Part shown: positions 37,664-47,679 of the stretch, piece after piece
How the letters are laid out: every line of letters starts with the position of its first letter
How positions within the stretch are numbered: the stretch's first letter is position 1
Assembly: GCA_015296085.1 (NCBI GenBank)
Contig: DVDT01000039.1
Location: 124,001-188,000, forward strand
Source: Trichormus sp. M33_DOE_039
Lineage (GTDB): Bacteria > Cyanobacteriota > Cyanobacteriia > Cyanobacteriales > Nostocaceae
DNA: 64,000 bases
Direction: 5' to 3'
The notes under the pieces: model-generated
What the model was told of the DNA's origin: nothing
What the model saw: only the letters and a program-made list of their open reading frames with translations
Database searches by the model: none
Translations under genes and position numbers: made by a program

Positions 37664-38409
37664 TGATTTAATCTCACGTCTTCTACTGATAAACTTAATG
37701 CTTGGGCAATTTGCTCTACATTTAAACCCATTTGTAGAAGTTGTGGTATGGCTTTTAATCTGGCTTGTTCAGCTTGTTCAGCACGTTGACGTTCTTGCTC
37801 TACCTGTTGAGAGATTTCTATATAAGATAAGAAACGTTTGCCATCTGGGCGATATAGCTGTAACCCCTCTGGGGATAAAACAAAGCGAATTTTTAAGCGC
37901 GGACTTACCCAATCGTCCATTTGCAAAATCACATCTAAACCGTATTCGCCACGTAACCAACCTTGCAAGCTTTTACTGTCTGGATCGTAGATGTAATACT
38001 CTTCTACTCCATAGCGGTCATAGAAAAGCAGTTTTTTATCCATTTCTACAGGTGTATTACTGGGTGAGAGAATTTCAAATACTACCTGTGGCGGAATTCC
38101 GGCTTCTTTCCATTGCTGGTAAGATAGTCTATCTCCCTTCGGTCTACCAAAAACTACCATGACATCTGGGGCATTGACGATGTTATTTCGTCCCTCCACT
38201 GGATACCAAAATAAATCCCCAGCTACAAACACGTTAGGATCATCGGCGAATAGCCAATCTAAATTCTGTTTAATTTCCACAATCCAGCGAAACTGGATGG
38301 TGTTATTCGCCACTGGTTGTCCGTCACTATCGGGATAGATGACCTCTGTTTGGGTTGGTGGTGGGATTTCCAATACCATAGCTTCCCTCTCAGTAGGATG
38401 TTTGACCAT
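37660..38409 (-). CDS. Uma2 (DUF820) family putative endonuclease, copy 2
   Basis: 249 residues. The nuclease-like core is WYPVEGRNNIVNAPDVMVVFG (D about 79) and PQVVFEILSPSN (E-I-L, about 107-118) followed by KKLLFYDRYGVEEYYIYDP, the usual DUF820 order. The lysine of the E-x-K site is replaced by L in FEILS, as in many cyanobacterial members. A charged coiled coil (QQVEQERQRAEQAEQARLK, about 203-221) and a helix-turn-helix-like tail (LNVEQIAQALSLSVEDVR) end the protein. An alternative ATG at 38379 follows GAGAGG. Upstream is divergent uvrA. Confidence 0.85.
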   Translation of the reverse strand: MVKHPTEREAMVLEIPPPTQTEVIYPDSDGQPVANNTIQFRWIVEIKQNLDWLFADDPNVFVAGDLFWYPVEGRNNIVNAPDVMVVFGRPKGDRLSYQQWKEAGIPPQVVFEILSPSNTPVEMDKKLLFYDRYGVEEYYIYDPDSKSLQGWLRGEYGLDVILQMDDWVSPRLKIRFVLSPEGLQLYRPDGKRFLSYIEISQQVEQERQRAEQAEQARLKAIPQLLQMGLNVEQIAQALSLSVEDVRLNH

Positions 38410-38478
38410 AATGCTTCCAAATTAGCAGATATAGAGGCAGGTCTGCGGTTGGAATAGGGGGCAATTACTGCATTACAG

Positions 38479-38492
38479 AGTATGATTGTACT
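38479..38492 (+). promoter_or_regulatory. Possible LexA box upstream of uvrA
   Basis: AGTATGATTGTACT differs at one position from the Anabaena LexA consensus RGTAC-N3-D-GTWC-B. It lies 87 bp before the uvrA ATG, where an SOS operator would be expected. Single degenerate match, so only suggestive. Confidence 0.4.
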
Positions 38493-38578
38493 ACTATAGG
38501 CGTAGTCATCACAAAGCTGGATAAAGATAGTATTATTAAGAACTGTTTCACGCTGCCTCTCATTATTGGCCTGTCAAT

Positions 38579-41461
38579 ATGTCAGATTACAAGCTAGCCG
38601 CATCCCTGAATGGACACCTCCCCTACAACAACCACAATCCCCAGAATACAATTCGGATTCGCGGCGCGAGACAGCATAATCTGAAGAATATTGACTTAGA
38701 ATTGCCACGCGATCGCCTGATCGTGTTTACTGGTGTCTCAGGTTCGGGTAAGTCATCTTTGGCCTTTGATACGATCTTCGCTGAAGGTCAACGGCGTTAC
38801 GTAGAATCTCTTAGTGCCTATGCCCGGCAGTTTTTGGGACAATTAGATAAGCCAGATGTGGAAGCGATTGAAGGATTAAGTCCAGCGATTTCCATTGACC
38901 AAAAATCCACCTCTCATAATCCCCGTTCTACGGTGGGAACAGTCACGGAAATTTACGACTATTTGCGGCTGTTATTTGGTCGGGCTGGTGAACCCCATTG
39001 TCCCATATGCGATCGCTCAATTGCTCCCCAAACTATAGACGAAATGTGCGATCGGATTATGGAACTACCAGACCGTACTAAGTTCCAAATTCTTGCACCT
39101 GTGGTGCGGGGTAAAAAAGGTACTCATCGTAAGTTATTGTCGAGTTTGGCTGCTCAAGGGTTTGTCCGTGTCCGCATCAATGGCGAAATCCGGGAATTAT
39201 CTGACTCAATTGAATTAGATAAAAATTATACTCATAATATTGAATTGGTTATTGACCGTTTAGTCAAAAAGCCTGATATTCAGGAACGTTTAGTTGATTC
39301 TTTATCTACGTGTCTGAAACAATCTAGTGGTATCGCTAAAATATTAGTGAGTCTCCCTACTGAAGATTCTTCAGGCGAAGAACAAGAATTAGTCTTCTCA
39401 GAAAATTTTGCTTGTCCAGAACATGGTGCGGTAATGGATGAATTATCACCGCGCTTATTTTCGTTTAATTCTCCCTATGGTGCTTGTCCCCACTGTCACG
39501 GAATTGGGACACTCAGAAGATTTTCGCCAGAGTTGGTAGTTCCTGATCCTGAAGCACCAGTATACGCTGCGATCGCGCCTTGGTCGGATAAAGAAAATTC
39601 TTACTATCTAGAATTACTGTATAGTGTCGGCAGTAATCATGGGTTTGAATTACAAACTAATTGGCAAAAACTCACACCTGAACAGCAGCAAATCATTCTG
39701 TATGGTGAACCAGAAGTTAATAAAGACCAGAAAACACACCAATACAAAGGTGCGATTCCTATTTTACAGCGACAATATGAAGGTGGCTCTGAGTTAATTA
39801 AGCAAAAATTAGAGCAGTATTTAGTTGATCAACCTTGTGAAGTTTGTGGCGGTAAAAGATTAAAACCGGAAGCTTTAGCAGTCAGGTTTGGACAATTCAA
39901 TATTTTAGATTTAACCGGTGTTTCAATTCGAGATTGTCGGGAGAGAATTGAACATTTAAAATTGAGCGATCGCCAAATGAAAATTGCTGATTTAGTATTA
40001 CGAGAAATCAGAGCTAGATTACAATTTTTATTAGATGTCGGCTTAGATTATCTCAGCTTAGATCGAGCTGCTATGACCCTTTCCGGCGGGGAATCGCAAC
40101 GTATTCGCCTAGCTACACAAATTGGCTCTGGTTTAACAGGCGTGCTTTATGTTTTGGACGAACCAAGTATTGGTTTGCATCAAAGAGATAACAGCAGATT
40201 GCTACAAACTTTAACTAAATTACGTGATTTAGGTAATACTTTAATTGTTGTAGAACATGATGAGGAAACTATCCGCGCCGCCGACTACATAGTTGATATC
40301 GGCCCCGGTGCAGGGGTTCATGGTGGTAATATTATTTCCCAAGGTGATCTACATACATTACTTACATCTGAACAATCATTAACAGGTGCATATTTATCAG
40401 GAAGGAGAGTCATTCATACTCCGGCAGAACGCCGTGAAGGTAATGGGCGCAGTTTAATTATTTCAAATGCCCATCGCAACAACTTAAAAAATATCGATGT
40501 CGAGATTCCTTTAGGTAAACTTGTAGTTGTCACTGGTGTTTCTGGTTCTGGTAAATCGACTTTAATTAATGAATTACTTTATCCCGCATTGCAGCATCAT
40601 TTAACTAAGAAAGTGCCTTTACCTAAAGCAGTAGAGAAAATTCAAGGGTTAAATAGTATTGATAAAGCGATCGTCATTGATCAGTCACCCATTGGACGCA
40701 CACCCCGTTCTAACCCAGCAACTTATACAGGGGTTTTTGATGTCATTCGAGAAGTTTTTTCACAAACAGTAGAAGCTAAAGCCAGAGGTTATAAACCCGG
40801 ACAATTTTCTTTCAATGTTAAAGGTGGACGCTGTGAAGCCTGTGGTGGACAGGGTGTAAATATCATTGAAATGAATTTTCTCCCTGATGTTTATGTGCAG
40901 TGTGAAGTGTGTAAAGGTGCAAGATATAACCGCGAAACTTTGCAGGTAAAATATAAGAATAAATCTATTTCTGACGTTCTGAATATGACAGTTGAGGAGA
41001 GTTTAGAGTTTTTTCAGAACATCCCTAAAGCTGTCAACCGTTTACAAACGTTAGTCGATGTTGGATTAGGTTATGTGCAGTTAGGACAACCTGCCACTAC
41101 TTTATCTGGTGGTGAAGCGCAAAGAGTGAAATTAGCTACGGAATTATCTCGTCGGGCCACAGGTAAGACACTTTATTTAATTGATGAACCAACTACAGGT
41201 CTATCTTTTTATGATGTGCATAAGTTATTAGATGTATTGCAAAGATTAGTAGATAAAGGTAATTCCGTTTTATTAATTGAACACAACTTAGATGTCATCC
41301 GTTGTGCTGATTGGGTAATAGATTTAGGGCCAGAAGGTGGCGATAAAGGTGGAGAAATAATTGCAGTGGGAACACCGGAAGAAGTTGCTAAAAATTCTAG
41401 GTCTTATACTGGGCAATATTTGCAGCAGGCGTTGCAACATTATCCAGCGATGAAGTCTTAG
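38579..41461 (+). CDS. uvrA: Excinuclease ABC subunit A
   Basis: 960 residues. Damage-sensing ATPase of nucleotide excision repair, working as a dimer with UvrB. Two ABC modules: Walker [10 protein letters not shown] (about 51) and GVSGSGKST (about 652), each with its signature ([16 protein letters not shown] near 500; [15 protein letters not shown] near 842). The three zinc modules have their cysteine pairs intact (CPICDR, CPHCHG...CEVCGG, and CEACGG...CEVCKG). Length normal. Divergent from the Uma2 gene; the stop codon touches a HigB-like relic on the other strand. Confidence 0.97.
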   Translation: MSDYKLAASLNGHLPYNNHNPQNTIRIRGARQHNLKNIDLELPRDRLIVFTGVSGSGKSSLAFDTIFAEGQRRYVESLSAYARQFLGQLDKPDVEAIEGLSPAISIDQKSTSHNPRSTVGTVTEIYDYLRLLFGRAGEPHCPICDRSIAPQTIDEMCDRIMELPDRTKFQILAPVVRGKKGTHRKLLSSLAAQGFVRVRINGEIRELSDSIELDKNYTHNIELVIDRLVKKPDIQERLVDSLSTCLKQSSGIAKILVSLPTEDSSGEEQELVFSENFACPEHGAVMDELSPRLFSFNSPYGACPHCHGIGTLRRFSPELVVPDPEAPVYAAIAPWSDKENSYYLELLYSVGSNHGFELQTNWQKLTPEQQQIILYGEPEVNKDQKTHQYKGAIPILQRQYEGGSELIKQKLEQYLVDQPCEVCGGKRLKPEALAVRFGQFNILDLTGVSIRDCRERIEHLKLSDRQMKIADLVLREIRARLQFLLDVGLDYLSLDRAAMTLSGGESQRIRLATQIGSGLTGVLYVLDEPSIGLHQRDNSRLLQTLTKLRDLGNTLIVVEHDEETIRAADYIVDIGPGAGVHGGNIISQGDLHTLLTSEQSLTGAYLSGRRVIHTPAERREGNGRSLIISNAHRNNLKNIDVEIPLGKLVVVTGVSGSGKSTLINELLYPALQHHLTKKVPLPKAVEKIQGLNSIDKAIVIDQSPIGRTPRSNPATYTGVFDVIREVFSQTVEAKARGYKPGQFSFNVKGGRCEACGGQGVNIIEMNFLPDVYVQCEVCKGARYNRETLQVKYKNKSISDVLNMTVEESLEFFQNIPKAVNRLQTLVDVGLGYVQLGQPATTLSGGEAQRVKLATELSRRATGKTLYLIDEPTTGLSFYDVHKLLDVLQRLVDKGNSVLLIEHNLDVIRCADWVIDLGPEGGDKGGEIIAVGTPEEVAKNSRSYTGQYLQQALQHYPAMKS

Positions 41462-41473
41462 CATTTTCAGAAC

Positions 41474-41740
41474 GTCGTATTCGGCATGAGTTAAGACATA
41501 TTTTATATATATTATTTGTCACTCATAGTTGATACTGGTAATTAAGTTGTATTTATTCCCTTTAATATTAAAAACTGTAAAATTACCTACTGCTTCAGCT
41601 TGAGGATAAACAGCTTGAATTTCTAATAAATTTCCCCAGCTAGCTTTACTGGCGGTTAGATACTAATCATCAAGAGATTCACCGGAATCAGCGTGTGTTT
41701 GACAAAATTCTCGTAGCTTTTTCCGGCTGATGATTTGCAT
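41474..41740 (-). pseudogene. Decayed HigB-type mRNA interferase toxin gene
   Basis: Translation of the minus strand from the ATG at 41740 gives MQIISRKKLREF, then a TAG at codon 26, then a clean continuation YLTASKASWGNLLEIQAVYP, VGNFTVFNIKGNKYNLIT, a TGA in place of an arginine-like codon, and IIYIKYVLTHAEYD. The order and motifs (NLLEIQAVYP, FNIxGNKYxLI, YVLTHAEYD) are those of the HigB toxin family. Two nonsense changes and loss of the last few residues inactivate it. No higA antitoxin follows: the reading would run straight into the end of uvrA. Confidence 0.85.
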
Positions 41741-41761
41741 TTTGAACAATCACACTAAGCA

Positions 41762-41956
41762 TTATTTAGAAGTATCATCGCTTGGTTGTTGTGCTGGTTT
41801 GACGACAACTTTGCCATTTTCTACTACAGTTTTAGCTTGAGTGATATTCTGCGTTTGCTGAACTGGCTCATCTTGACACTGGTGTTGATGAGCAATATTT
41901 TGTTCATGTTGTTGGTTGAGGACAACAGCACAACTGGCGCAAGTATGAAAAGACAT
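41762..41956 (-). CDS. Small soluble protein, unknown
   Basis: 64 residues: a cysteine pair CASC (6-9), a His/Gln-rich stretch (QQHEQNIAHQHQCQ), then a VVENGKVVVKP tail. It might bind a metal through C-x2-C and the histidines; this is a guess. It lies just upstream of the HigB-like relic on the same strand but does not resemble a HigA antitoxin. Weak coding evidence other than composition. Confidence 0.4.
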   Translation of the reverse strand: MSFHTCASCAVVLNQQHEQNIAHQHQCQDEPVQQTQNITQAKTVVENGKVVVKPAQQPSDDTSK

Positions 41957-42152
41957 ATTTTGTAATTTGCTATCTATATCTATTATTGCACTGCTAATTG
42001 AGTTTCAATGCTTCTAGTTCATTACATTCAAAGACGTGGGTAAATTTTCTGATCAGCATGTTTGAATTATGCTACAAATAGCAGATTCTGAATGTAGGCA
42101 CTTGCTTTATTATGCTTATAGCCTATTTTTAATATCTAAGCTTAAGTAAATA

Positions 42153-42183
42153 GGAAAGCGGTCTAGTTCTCGCCCCGCTTTCC
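42153..42183 (+). repeat. 9-bp stem hairpin upstream of the DUF1400 gene
   Basis: GGAAAGCGG (42153-42161) pairs with CCGCTTTCC (42175-42183) over a 13-nt loop. It is 47 bp before the ATG at 42230, so it probably falls in the leader; an attenuator or extragenic repeat are both possible. Confidence 0.5.
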
Positions 42184-42229
42184 CCAAGTCTCAAACTGAT
42201 GAAGACGGGTTAAATAGCGGGTTTTTCTT

Positions 42230-43867
42230 ATGAAAAAGATTCTGAAGTACCTGAGTTTAGGATTACTATCCACATTTTTAACTGCAATTCCAGGCGTTGC
42301 AGCTGAACGCATTAGTTTTTTTTATCCTCCCTTTGGAGAATTTTCTTTACCTGTTAATTCTTTAGAAACTTTTGCTAAGGAAGGGAAGATAGACAAGAAT
42401 TTACAATTTTATGCCCAACGTGCCACACCTGAACAATTGGCGCAATTAAGGGAACTACTTCAGATTCGTTTTAATGTCACGCCGACTCTCGTCTCTCAAG
42501 TTACTTACTCACCGGTGGGAGAGCAGGTGTTGCAGCGAATGGGAGAATTACTATTAACTGATTCTGGTAAAAATGGCTTTTATGCTTTGCGAGCAGCTTT
42601 AATTTTGTCAGCTGCATCGCCGGAGGGTTTATCACTTACCAATTTTCTACGGAAGTTTCCCAGCAATGATGTCCGACTGAATTTTACAGAAGCGGTGAAA
42701 ATAGTTGATGATTTGTCACAACTACTCAAAACTAGGGATAGGGTAGTAGCTGCTTTGCAAAAGGAATCCCTAACGCAGTCTTTCAATTCACAGATTGATT
42801 TTTCAAACTTGCCAGATTTAAGAAAGCCTGGAAAATGGAGTTGGGAAATCAGGCAATTTAATTTAATCGATGCCACACGCGATCGCCGTCTCCCTCTGGA
42901 TTTATACTTACCTAAAGTCACCACAGAGAATAAAACTCAACCACCTTTTCCCCTAATTGTGATTTCTCACGGTGTCGCCTCAGACCGCTACACCTTCGCT
43001 TATTTAGCTAAACATTTAGCATCCTACGGTTTTGCTGTCGCGGTCATAGAACATCCTGGTAGTAACGCTCAACGCTTTCAGCAATACTTTGCAGGTTTAG
43101 CAGCACCCCCAGCACCTAAAGAATTTATTGATAGACCTCTAGATATCAAGTTTTTGCTGGATGAACTCCAGCGTATGGAACAGGCTGATCCCAAGCTGAA
43201 AGGAAAACTGAATTTTGAGCAAATAGGAGCAATTGGTCAATCTTTTGGTGGTTACACTATCTTAGCTTTGGCAGGAGCGCAGATTAACTTTGAGAATCTG
43301 AATCAAAGCTGTTTACCTGATAATTCAAATTTAAATTTATCACTGATTTTGCAGTGTCAAGCCAACGAATTACCTGTAGAAAGCTACAATCTTCAGGATA
43401 ATCGCATCAAGGCAATTATCGCCATTAATCCTATTAATAGTGCCGTTTTTGGTGATAGAGGGATCAATCAAGTGCAATTACCTGCGATGTTTATAGCAGG
43501 TAGTCAAGATATTTTTGCTCCCCCAGTACCGGAACAGATTCGTCCATTTACTGAGTTACCAAATTCTAATAAATATTTATTTTTAATTGAAAATGCTACC
43601 CATTTCACCTTTATCGGGGAATCGCCTCAAGAAAGTAATGTTTTACCTGTACCCAACGGCTTGTTAGGCCCTGATCGTAATGTAGCTTATTCTTATCTCA
43701 ATGCTTTAAGTGTGGCTTTTTTAGAAGCTAATTTACTCAACCGCTCTGAATATCGTTCCTATTTGCAGCCTGCATACGCCCAATATATTAGTCAATCTCC
43801 TCTAAATGTCAGTCTTTTACAGAATTTAAGTAAAGAACAATTGAATCAAGCAATCAATCAGAAATAG
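42230..43867 (+). CDS. Alpha/beta hydrolase with N-terminal DUF1400 domain, exported
   Basis: 545 residues. Sec signal peptide (1-24, cut near GVAAE), then DUF1400 (about 25-165; ISFFYPPFGEFSLPVNSLETFAKEG), a domain found mainly in cyanobacteria. An alpha/beta hydrolase follows: IVISHGVASDRYTF at about 243-256, nucleophile elbow GQSFGGY near 338-344, acid in AGSQDIFAPP near 424, and histidine in NATHFTFIGE near 455. Likely a periplasmic lipase/dienelactone-hydrolase-like enzyme; the substrate is unknown. Monocistronic. Confidence 0.87.
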   Translation: MKKILKYLSLGLLSTFLTAIPGVAAERISFFYPPFGEFSLPVNSLETFAKEGKIDKNLQFYAQRATPEQLAQLRELLQIRFNVTPTLVSQVTYSPVGEQVLQRMGELLLTDSGKNGFYALRAALILSAASPEGLSLTNFLRKFPSNDVRLNFTEAVKIVDDLSQLLKTRDRVVAALQKESLTQSFNSQIDFSNLPDLRKPGKWSWEIRQFNLIDATRDRRLPLDLYLPKVTTENKTQPPFPLIVISHGVASDRYTFAYLAKHLASYGFAVAVIEHPGSNAQRFQQYFAGLAAPPAPKEFIDRPLDIKFLLDELQRMEQADPKLKGKLNFEQIGAIGQSFGGYTILALAGAQINFENLNQSCLPDNSNLNLSLILQCQANELPVESYNLQDNRIKAIIAINPINSAVFGDRGINQVQLPAMFIAGSQDIFAPPVPEQIRPFTELPNSNKYLFLIENATHFTFIGESPQESNVLPVPNGLLGPDRNVAYSYLNALSVAFLEANLLNRSEYRSYLQPAYAQYISQSPLNVSLLQNLSKEQLNQAINQK

Positions 43868-44431
43868 GGAATCGGAGATAAGATTGACTATTTGATGATT
43901 GACTAAATTCAGTAAAATTGCTGACGACAATTTGAAGAATAGAGTTCCTCACAAATATGTCTTTTATTTGTCTTGTGTATGACAATTTTGTGTTTTTTCT
44001 AATCTAGAAATTCATTGTCAGGAGATCACGATATTTCTGAGATAGTATTTATAAAAACTTATTGAATTTTAAGTAGTTTATATATAGAGTTGTAAACAAG
44101 TATTAAGAAATACTTATTAAAAAAGATTGCAAGTCATTGATTTAATTGCTAACGTGTGTATCAGCAACGGTGCTGATTAACGCTCTGAATTGAGGAGAAG
44201 TAAAAGCAATGAGCTATATTCATTCAACCAATTGTGGGAACTATTGATTTGCAATCTGTAATCTGCAAGCTAGGAACAATGCAGATTCATTCATAAATAT
44301 GTCGTTGCTACAGGTTAATTGCTGTTCTGACTAGAAAATCAACTGATTATTTGTCTTCCCTGGTATTGAGATTAGTGCTGATTGATTAATGAAGAACTGG
44401 GGTAAGACTCAGAATTTGGAGGTGAAAACCG
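43868..44431. other. 564-bp spacer before the SDR gene
   Basis: AT-rich. It contains a tiny open frame at 44209-44247 (MSYIHSTNCGNY) preceded by GAGGAG, too short to call, and no recognised repeat. The SDR promoter lies here. Otherwise nothing seen. Confidence 0.45.
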
Positions 44432-45304
44432 ATGAATATTCAAGGTAAAGTTGCTCTAGTTACAGGAGCTTCCCGTGGTATTGGGCGAGCGATCGCTTTA
44501 GAATTAGCAGCACACGGAATACAAAGATTGATTTTAATCGCACGCGATCGCCAAAAGTTAAGAGAATTAGCCGAAGAAATCGAGGCGATGGGCATACAAG
44601 CTACAGTTTTGGCAATTGATTTAACACAAGCAACAGAAGTCAATATCGCCATAGCTCAACTGTGGCGTAGTTACGGCCCAATTCACCTATTGGTTAACTG
44701 TGCTGGGGTAGCATACCAAAATTCCTTTTTGCGTTCCAAACTCCCCCAGGTACAAGAAGAACTCTCTGTGAATTTATTGGGAATGTATACCCTCACCAGT
44801 CTGATAGCCAAACGCATGGCTAGCCAACGACAAGGGACAATTATCAATGTTTCCAGCTTAATGGGGAAAGTCGCTGCACCCACAATGGCCACCTATTCTG
44901 CTACAAAATTCGCCATTTTAGGCTTTACCCAAGCTTTGCGCCAAGAACTAGCAGAATACAACATTCAGGTAAAAGCATTGTTACCCACCCTCACCGACAC
45001 AGACATGGTGCGAGACTTACAACTATTTCGCTGGGTGATCCCCATGACTCCGCAGCAAGTAGCCAAAGCACTTGTTACAGGATTAGAAAAAGATTCTCCA
45101 GAAATTATAGTAGGATGGCAAAGTCATCTAGCTGTGTGGTGTCAACGTCTAGCACCGTGGTTGCTGGAGATGATTTTAAAAATAGCCGCACCCCCAAAGG
45201 AACAAACACCAGTAAAACCCAGTTTACTCACCAAAATCCAGCGTTTTACTGATTTATTCCTGTCCAGAAATATGCTGACTTTCGTATCTGCACGCAAATC
45301 CTAG
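44432..45304 (+). CDS. Short-chain dehydrogenase/reductase (SDR)
   Basis: 290 residues. Classical SDR fold: cofactor motif TGASRGIG (10-17), NCAG near 89, catalytic serine in NVSSLMGK near 139-146, and YSATK near 155-159. Arg after the glycine motif (LIARDRQKL) suggests NADP(H). A C-terminal extension of about 50 residues with hydrophobic MILKIAAPP may sit at a membrane. GGAGG lies before the ATG. The substrate cannot be inferred. The next gene (GH57) is 124 bp downstream on the same strand. Confidence 0.88.
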   Translation: MNIQGKVALVTGASRGIGRAIALELAAHGIQRLILIARDRQKLRELAEEIEAMGIQATVLAIDLTQATEVNIAIAQLWRSYGPIHLLVNCAGVAYQNSFLRSKLPQVQEELSVNLLGMYTLTSLIAKRMASQRQGTIINVSSLMGKVAAPTMATYSATKFAILGFTQALRQELAEYNIQVKALLPTLTDTDMVRDLQLFRWVIPMTPQQVAKALVTGLEKDSPEIIVGWQSHLAVWCQRLAPWLLEMILKIAAPPKEQTPVKPSLLTKIQRFTDLFLSRNMLTFVSARKS

Positions 45305-45428
45305 AAAAGAGTGAGGGGGGAGTAGAGGTATCCTCTCATCCTCTTTGCATTGAGCTCGTGAAAAAATATATCCAAACATCAGCTTGCAGTTGGATAATTA
45401 GGTATTCTTTGTTTCGGAGTCATCAGCG

Positions 45429-46922
45429 ATGCTGAATTTTCCTACGACCTTACCACCGGAAATCATTGATGACTTACCGAATATTTGCGGTTGGGAAGCA
45501 GAGGTCACAAGTGTTGTTAACCATGACGCGCCTGTATTCTTACCGTCAACAAATGTACAGCTAGAAAATGTCAACGCAGTATTTGCGATCGCCTTACATA
45601 TGCACCAACCGACTATTCCGGCTGGTCATGATGGCAAACTGATCAACAATCTGCAATATATGTTTGAACATCCCCAAGAAGGCGACAACCACAACGCCGC
45701 ACCCTTTGCTTATTGCTACAGTCGTATGGGAGATTTTATTCCCGAACTGGTAAATCAAGGTTGCAATCCCCGGATCATGCTGGATTATTCTGGGAATTTG
45801 CTGTGGGGACTCAGACAAATGGGACGCAACGATGTTATCGATAACCTCAAGCGAATTACTAGCGATCGCACCTATCAACCCTATGTAGAATGGTTGGGGA
45901 CAATGTGGGGTCATGCTGTTGTACCTTCTACCCCCATCTCAGATATTAAATTACACATTTTAGCTTGGCAACAACATTTTGCCGCCATTTTTGGCTGGGA
46001 AGCATTGGCGCGGGTTAAGGGATTTTCGCCGCCAGAAATGCACTTACCAAATCACCCTGATACTTTATTTGCCTTTGTCAAAGCACTCAAAGAATGTGGC
46101 TATCGTTGGCTACTGGTGCAAGAACATTCCGTAGAAACAATTGATGGTCAATCTCTGCATCATAAACATTTACCCCATCGTTTAATGGCTCGTAATTCTC
46201 AAGGTGAAACTATTAGTATTACAGCCTTAATTAAAACCCAAGGTTCGGATACAAAATTAGTCGCTCAAATGCAACCGTATTATGAAGCCAAAACCTTATC
46301 CAAATACAAATTAGGTAATGTATTGATCCCACCAATAGTTAGTCAAATTGGTGATGGTGAAAATGGTGGTGTGATGATGAATGAATTTCCTAGTGCTTTT
46401 AACCAAGCTTGGTGGGATATGGTTCATCATGGTGGCGGTAAATCTGGCGTTGTTGGTGTATGTGGTACTGAATATTTAGAATTAATTGAGGCTGCTGGTT
46501 GTCAGTCAGAAGACTTTCCTATGTGTCAGCCAGTCGGACAATATCAAATATGGCAAAGAGTTAACTCAGAAAATTGTCAGCCTGAAGCTGTAGAAAATGC
46601 TATTCAGGAATTGAAACAAACTAATCCACATTTTCATATGGATGGGGCATCTTGGACAAATCATATCAGTTGGGTAAAAGGATACGAAAATGTTTTATCA
46701 CCTATGTATGAATTAAGCAGTTTATTTCATCAAAAGTTTGATCAATTATTGCTGAATAATTCAGGAGCCTCTGTGACAAAACAGCCTGAATATCGTCAAG
46801 CACTTTTACATAATCTTTTACTACAAACAAGCTGTTTTCGTTATTGGGGACAAGGCACTTGGACAGATTATGCCTATGAAATTTACCAACGTGGCAAGAA
46901 TTTACTACCTTACACGATGTGA
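45429..46922 (+). CDS. Glycoside hydrolase family 57 protein
   Basis: 497 residues. The GH57 hallmark HMHQP is at 57-61 with an unusual ~55-residue N-terminal extension before it. Other blocks are LDYSGNLLWGL, EWLGTMWGHAVVPSTP and FSPPEMHLPNHPDTL. GH57 enzymes are retaining alpha-glucan hydrolases or branching enzymes of a (beta/alpha)7 barrel; uncharacterised cyanobacterial members of this size exist. Likely acts on glycogen or a storage glucan in the cytosol (no signal peptide). Family confident; activity not shown. Confidence 0.87.
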   Translation: MLNFPTTLPPEIIDDLPNICGWEAEVTSVVNHDAPVFLPSTNVQLENVNAVFAIALHMHQPTIPAGHDGKLINNLQYMFEHPQEGDNHNAAPFAYCYSRMGDFIPELVNQGCNPRIMLDYSGNLLWGLRQMGRNDVIDNLKRITSDRTYQPYVEWLGTMWGHAVVPSTPISDIKLHILAWQQHFAAIFGWEALARVKGFSPPEMHLPNHPDTLFAFVKALKECGYRWLLVQEHSVETIDGQSLHHKHLPHRLMARNSQGETISITALIKTQGSDTKLVAQMQPYYEAKTLSKYKLGNVLIPPIVSQIGDGENGGVMMNEFPSAFNQAWWDMVHHGGGKSGVVGVCGTEYLELIEAAGCQSEDFPMCQPVGQYQIWQRVNSENCQPEAVENAIQELKQTNPHFHMDGASWTNHISWVKGYENVLSPMYELSSLFHQKFDQLLLNNSGASVTKQPEYRQALLHNLLLQTSCFRYWGQGTWTDYAYEIYQRGKNLLPYTM

Positions 46923-46940
46923 ATTTAACAATAAGAGCCT

Positions 46941-47116
46941 ATTTATAAAGTCAATATTAAGTAGTGGCGTGGCAAGGCTAAAATAGTGCGAAAATATAGT
47001 CGTGGTGTGGGCATCTTGCCCGCACCGGACGGGCTAAAAGCCCATCCTACAAGAGAGTTTTAATGCAACATTCAAGGCTTGCCACGCTACTACAATTTAA
47101 GCTTTACTTTATAAAT
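46941..47116. mobile_element. 176-bp imperfect inverted-repeat element (MITE-like)
   Basis: Outer ends ATTTATAAAGT (46941-46951) and ACTTTATAAAT (47106-47116) are complementary. Inside them GTAGTGGCGTGGCAAG (46961-46976) pairs with CTTGCCACGCTACTAC near 47078-47093 with one mismatch. The core holds a GGGCATCTTGCCCGC / GGGCTAAAAGCCC palindrome common in Nostoc. No coding capacity; no clear target duplication. Lies between the convergent GH57 and DOMON-like genes. Confidence 0.6.
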
Positions 47117-47139
47117 CATCTCTAAGTTGTTCGTTCAAT

Positions 47140-47679
47140 TCATAACATAATTACAAAACTGTTTCGTAGATGAAAATCTGCTGCTGTACCTTTATGAGTT
47201 AACGCCCAGTAAGTTATGTGATTATCTGTTTGTTTAACAACAGTAGTAATTCCTACTTCTAAAACTTGTTCAGGTGGGATGATTTGAGTTAAATCAATAT
47301 CCACTGAAAGTAGGAAACTATCGAACTGATTCTGAACCCTAAAAGGAAGTTTGGTAAAAGCTGTTTCTGCTTGCATCCCTTGACGATAATCATCAAAGTG
47401 ATAAATATTCCAGTCTCCAGTCGGGGAAAGATTGAATTCCCAATAATGTTGAGAATTCTTGATACCCAAGAAGAACTCAAAGCAGGTTTCTTGCCACAGT
47501 TCATCTTTGCGGTTTGGTGTGTCGGCTGGTGAAGAAATAACAACTTGTTTTAAGTCGCCTGCGAGTTGGTAGTTAATGGTGAGTCGATTATGATCACGGC
47601 TAATATTACCCGTGATTGTAATATCAGGTAAATATTCCTCTGTGGGGAACGTTTGTAGAGAAAAGGTTTGTTGGTTCAT
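47140..47679 (-). CDS. DOMON-like domain protein
   Basis: 179 residues, beta-sandwich composition. Family blocks WQETCFEFFLG (about 61-71) and YWEFNLSPTGDWNIYHFDDYRQGM (about 79-102) match the 'DOMON-like' group found in cyanobacteria. No signal peptide, so probably cytosolic; some relatives bind sugars or haem, not shown here. Its ATG overlaps the stop codon of the phosphotransferase gene by four bases (ATGA), so the two are translationally coupled and probably act together. Confidence 0.78.
   Translation of the reverse strand: MNQQTFSLQTFPTEEYLPDITITGNISRDHNRLTINYQLAGDLKQVVISSPADTPNRKDELWQETCFEFFLGIKNSQHYWEFNLSPTGDWNIYHFDDYRQGMQAETAFTKLPFRVQNQFDSFLLSVDIDLTQIIPPEQVLEVGITTVVKQTDNHITYWALTHKGTAADFHLRNSFVIML

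Noticed and set aside
41762-41956. HigA antitoxin partner for the HigB-like relic
   Set aside because: It is upstream rather than downstream, lacks a helix-turn-helix and does not resemble HigA.
44209-44247. 12-residue frame MSYIHSTNCGNY with GAGGAG upstream
   Set aside because: Could be a leader of the SDR gene but no further support; one short frame with a chance SD.
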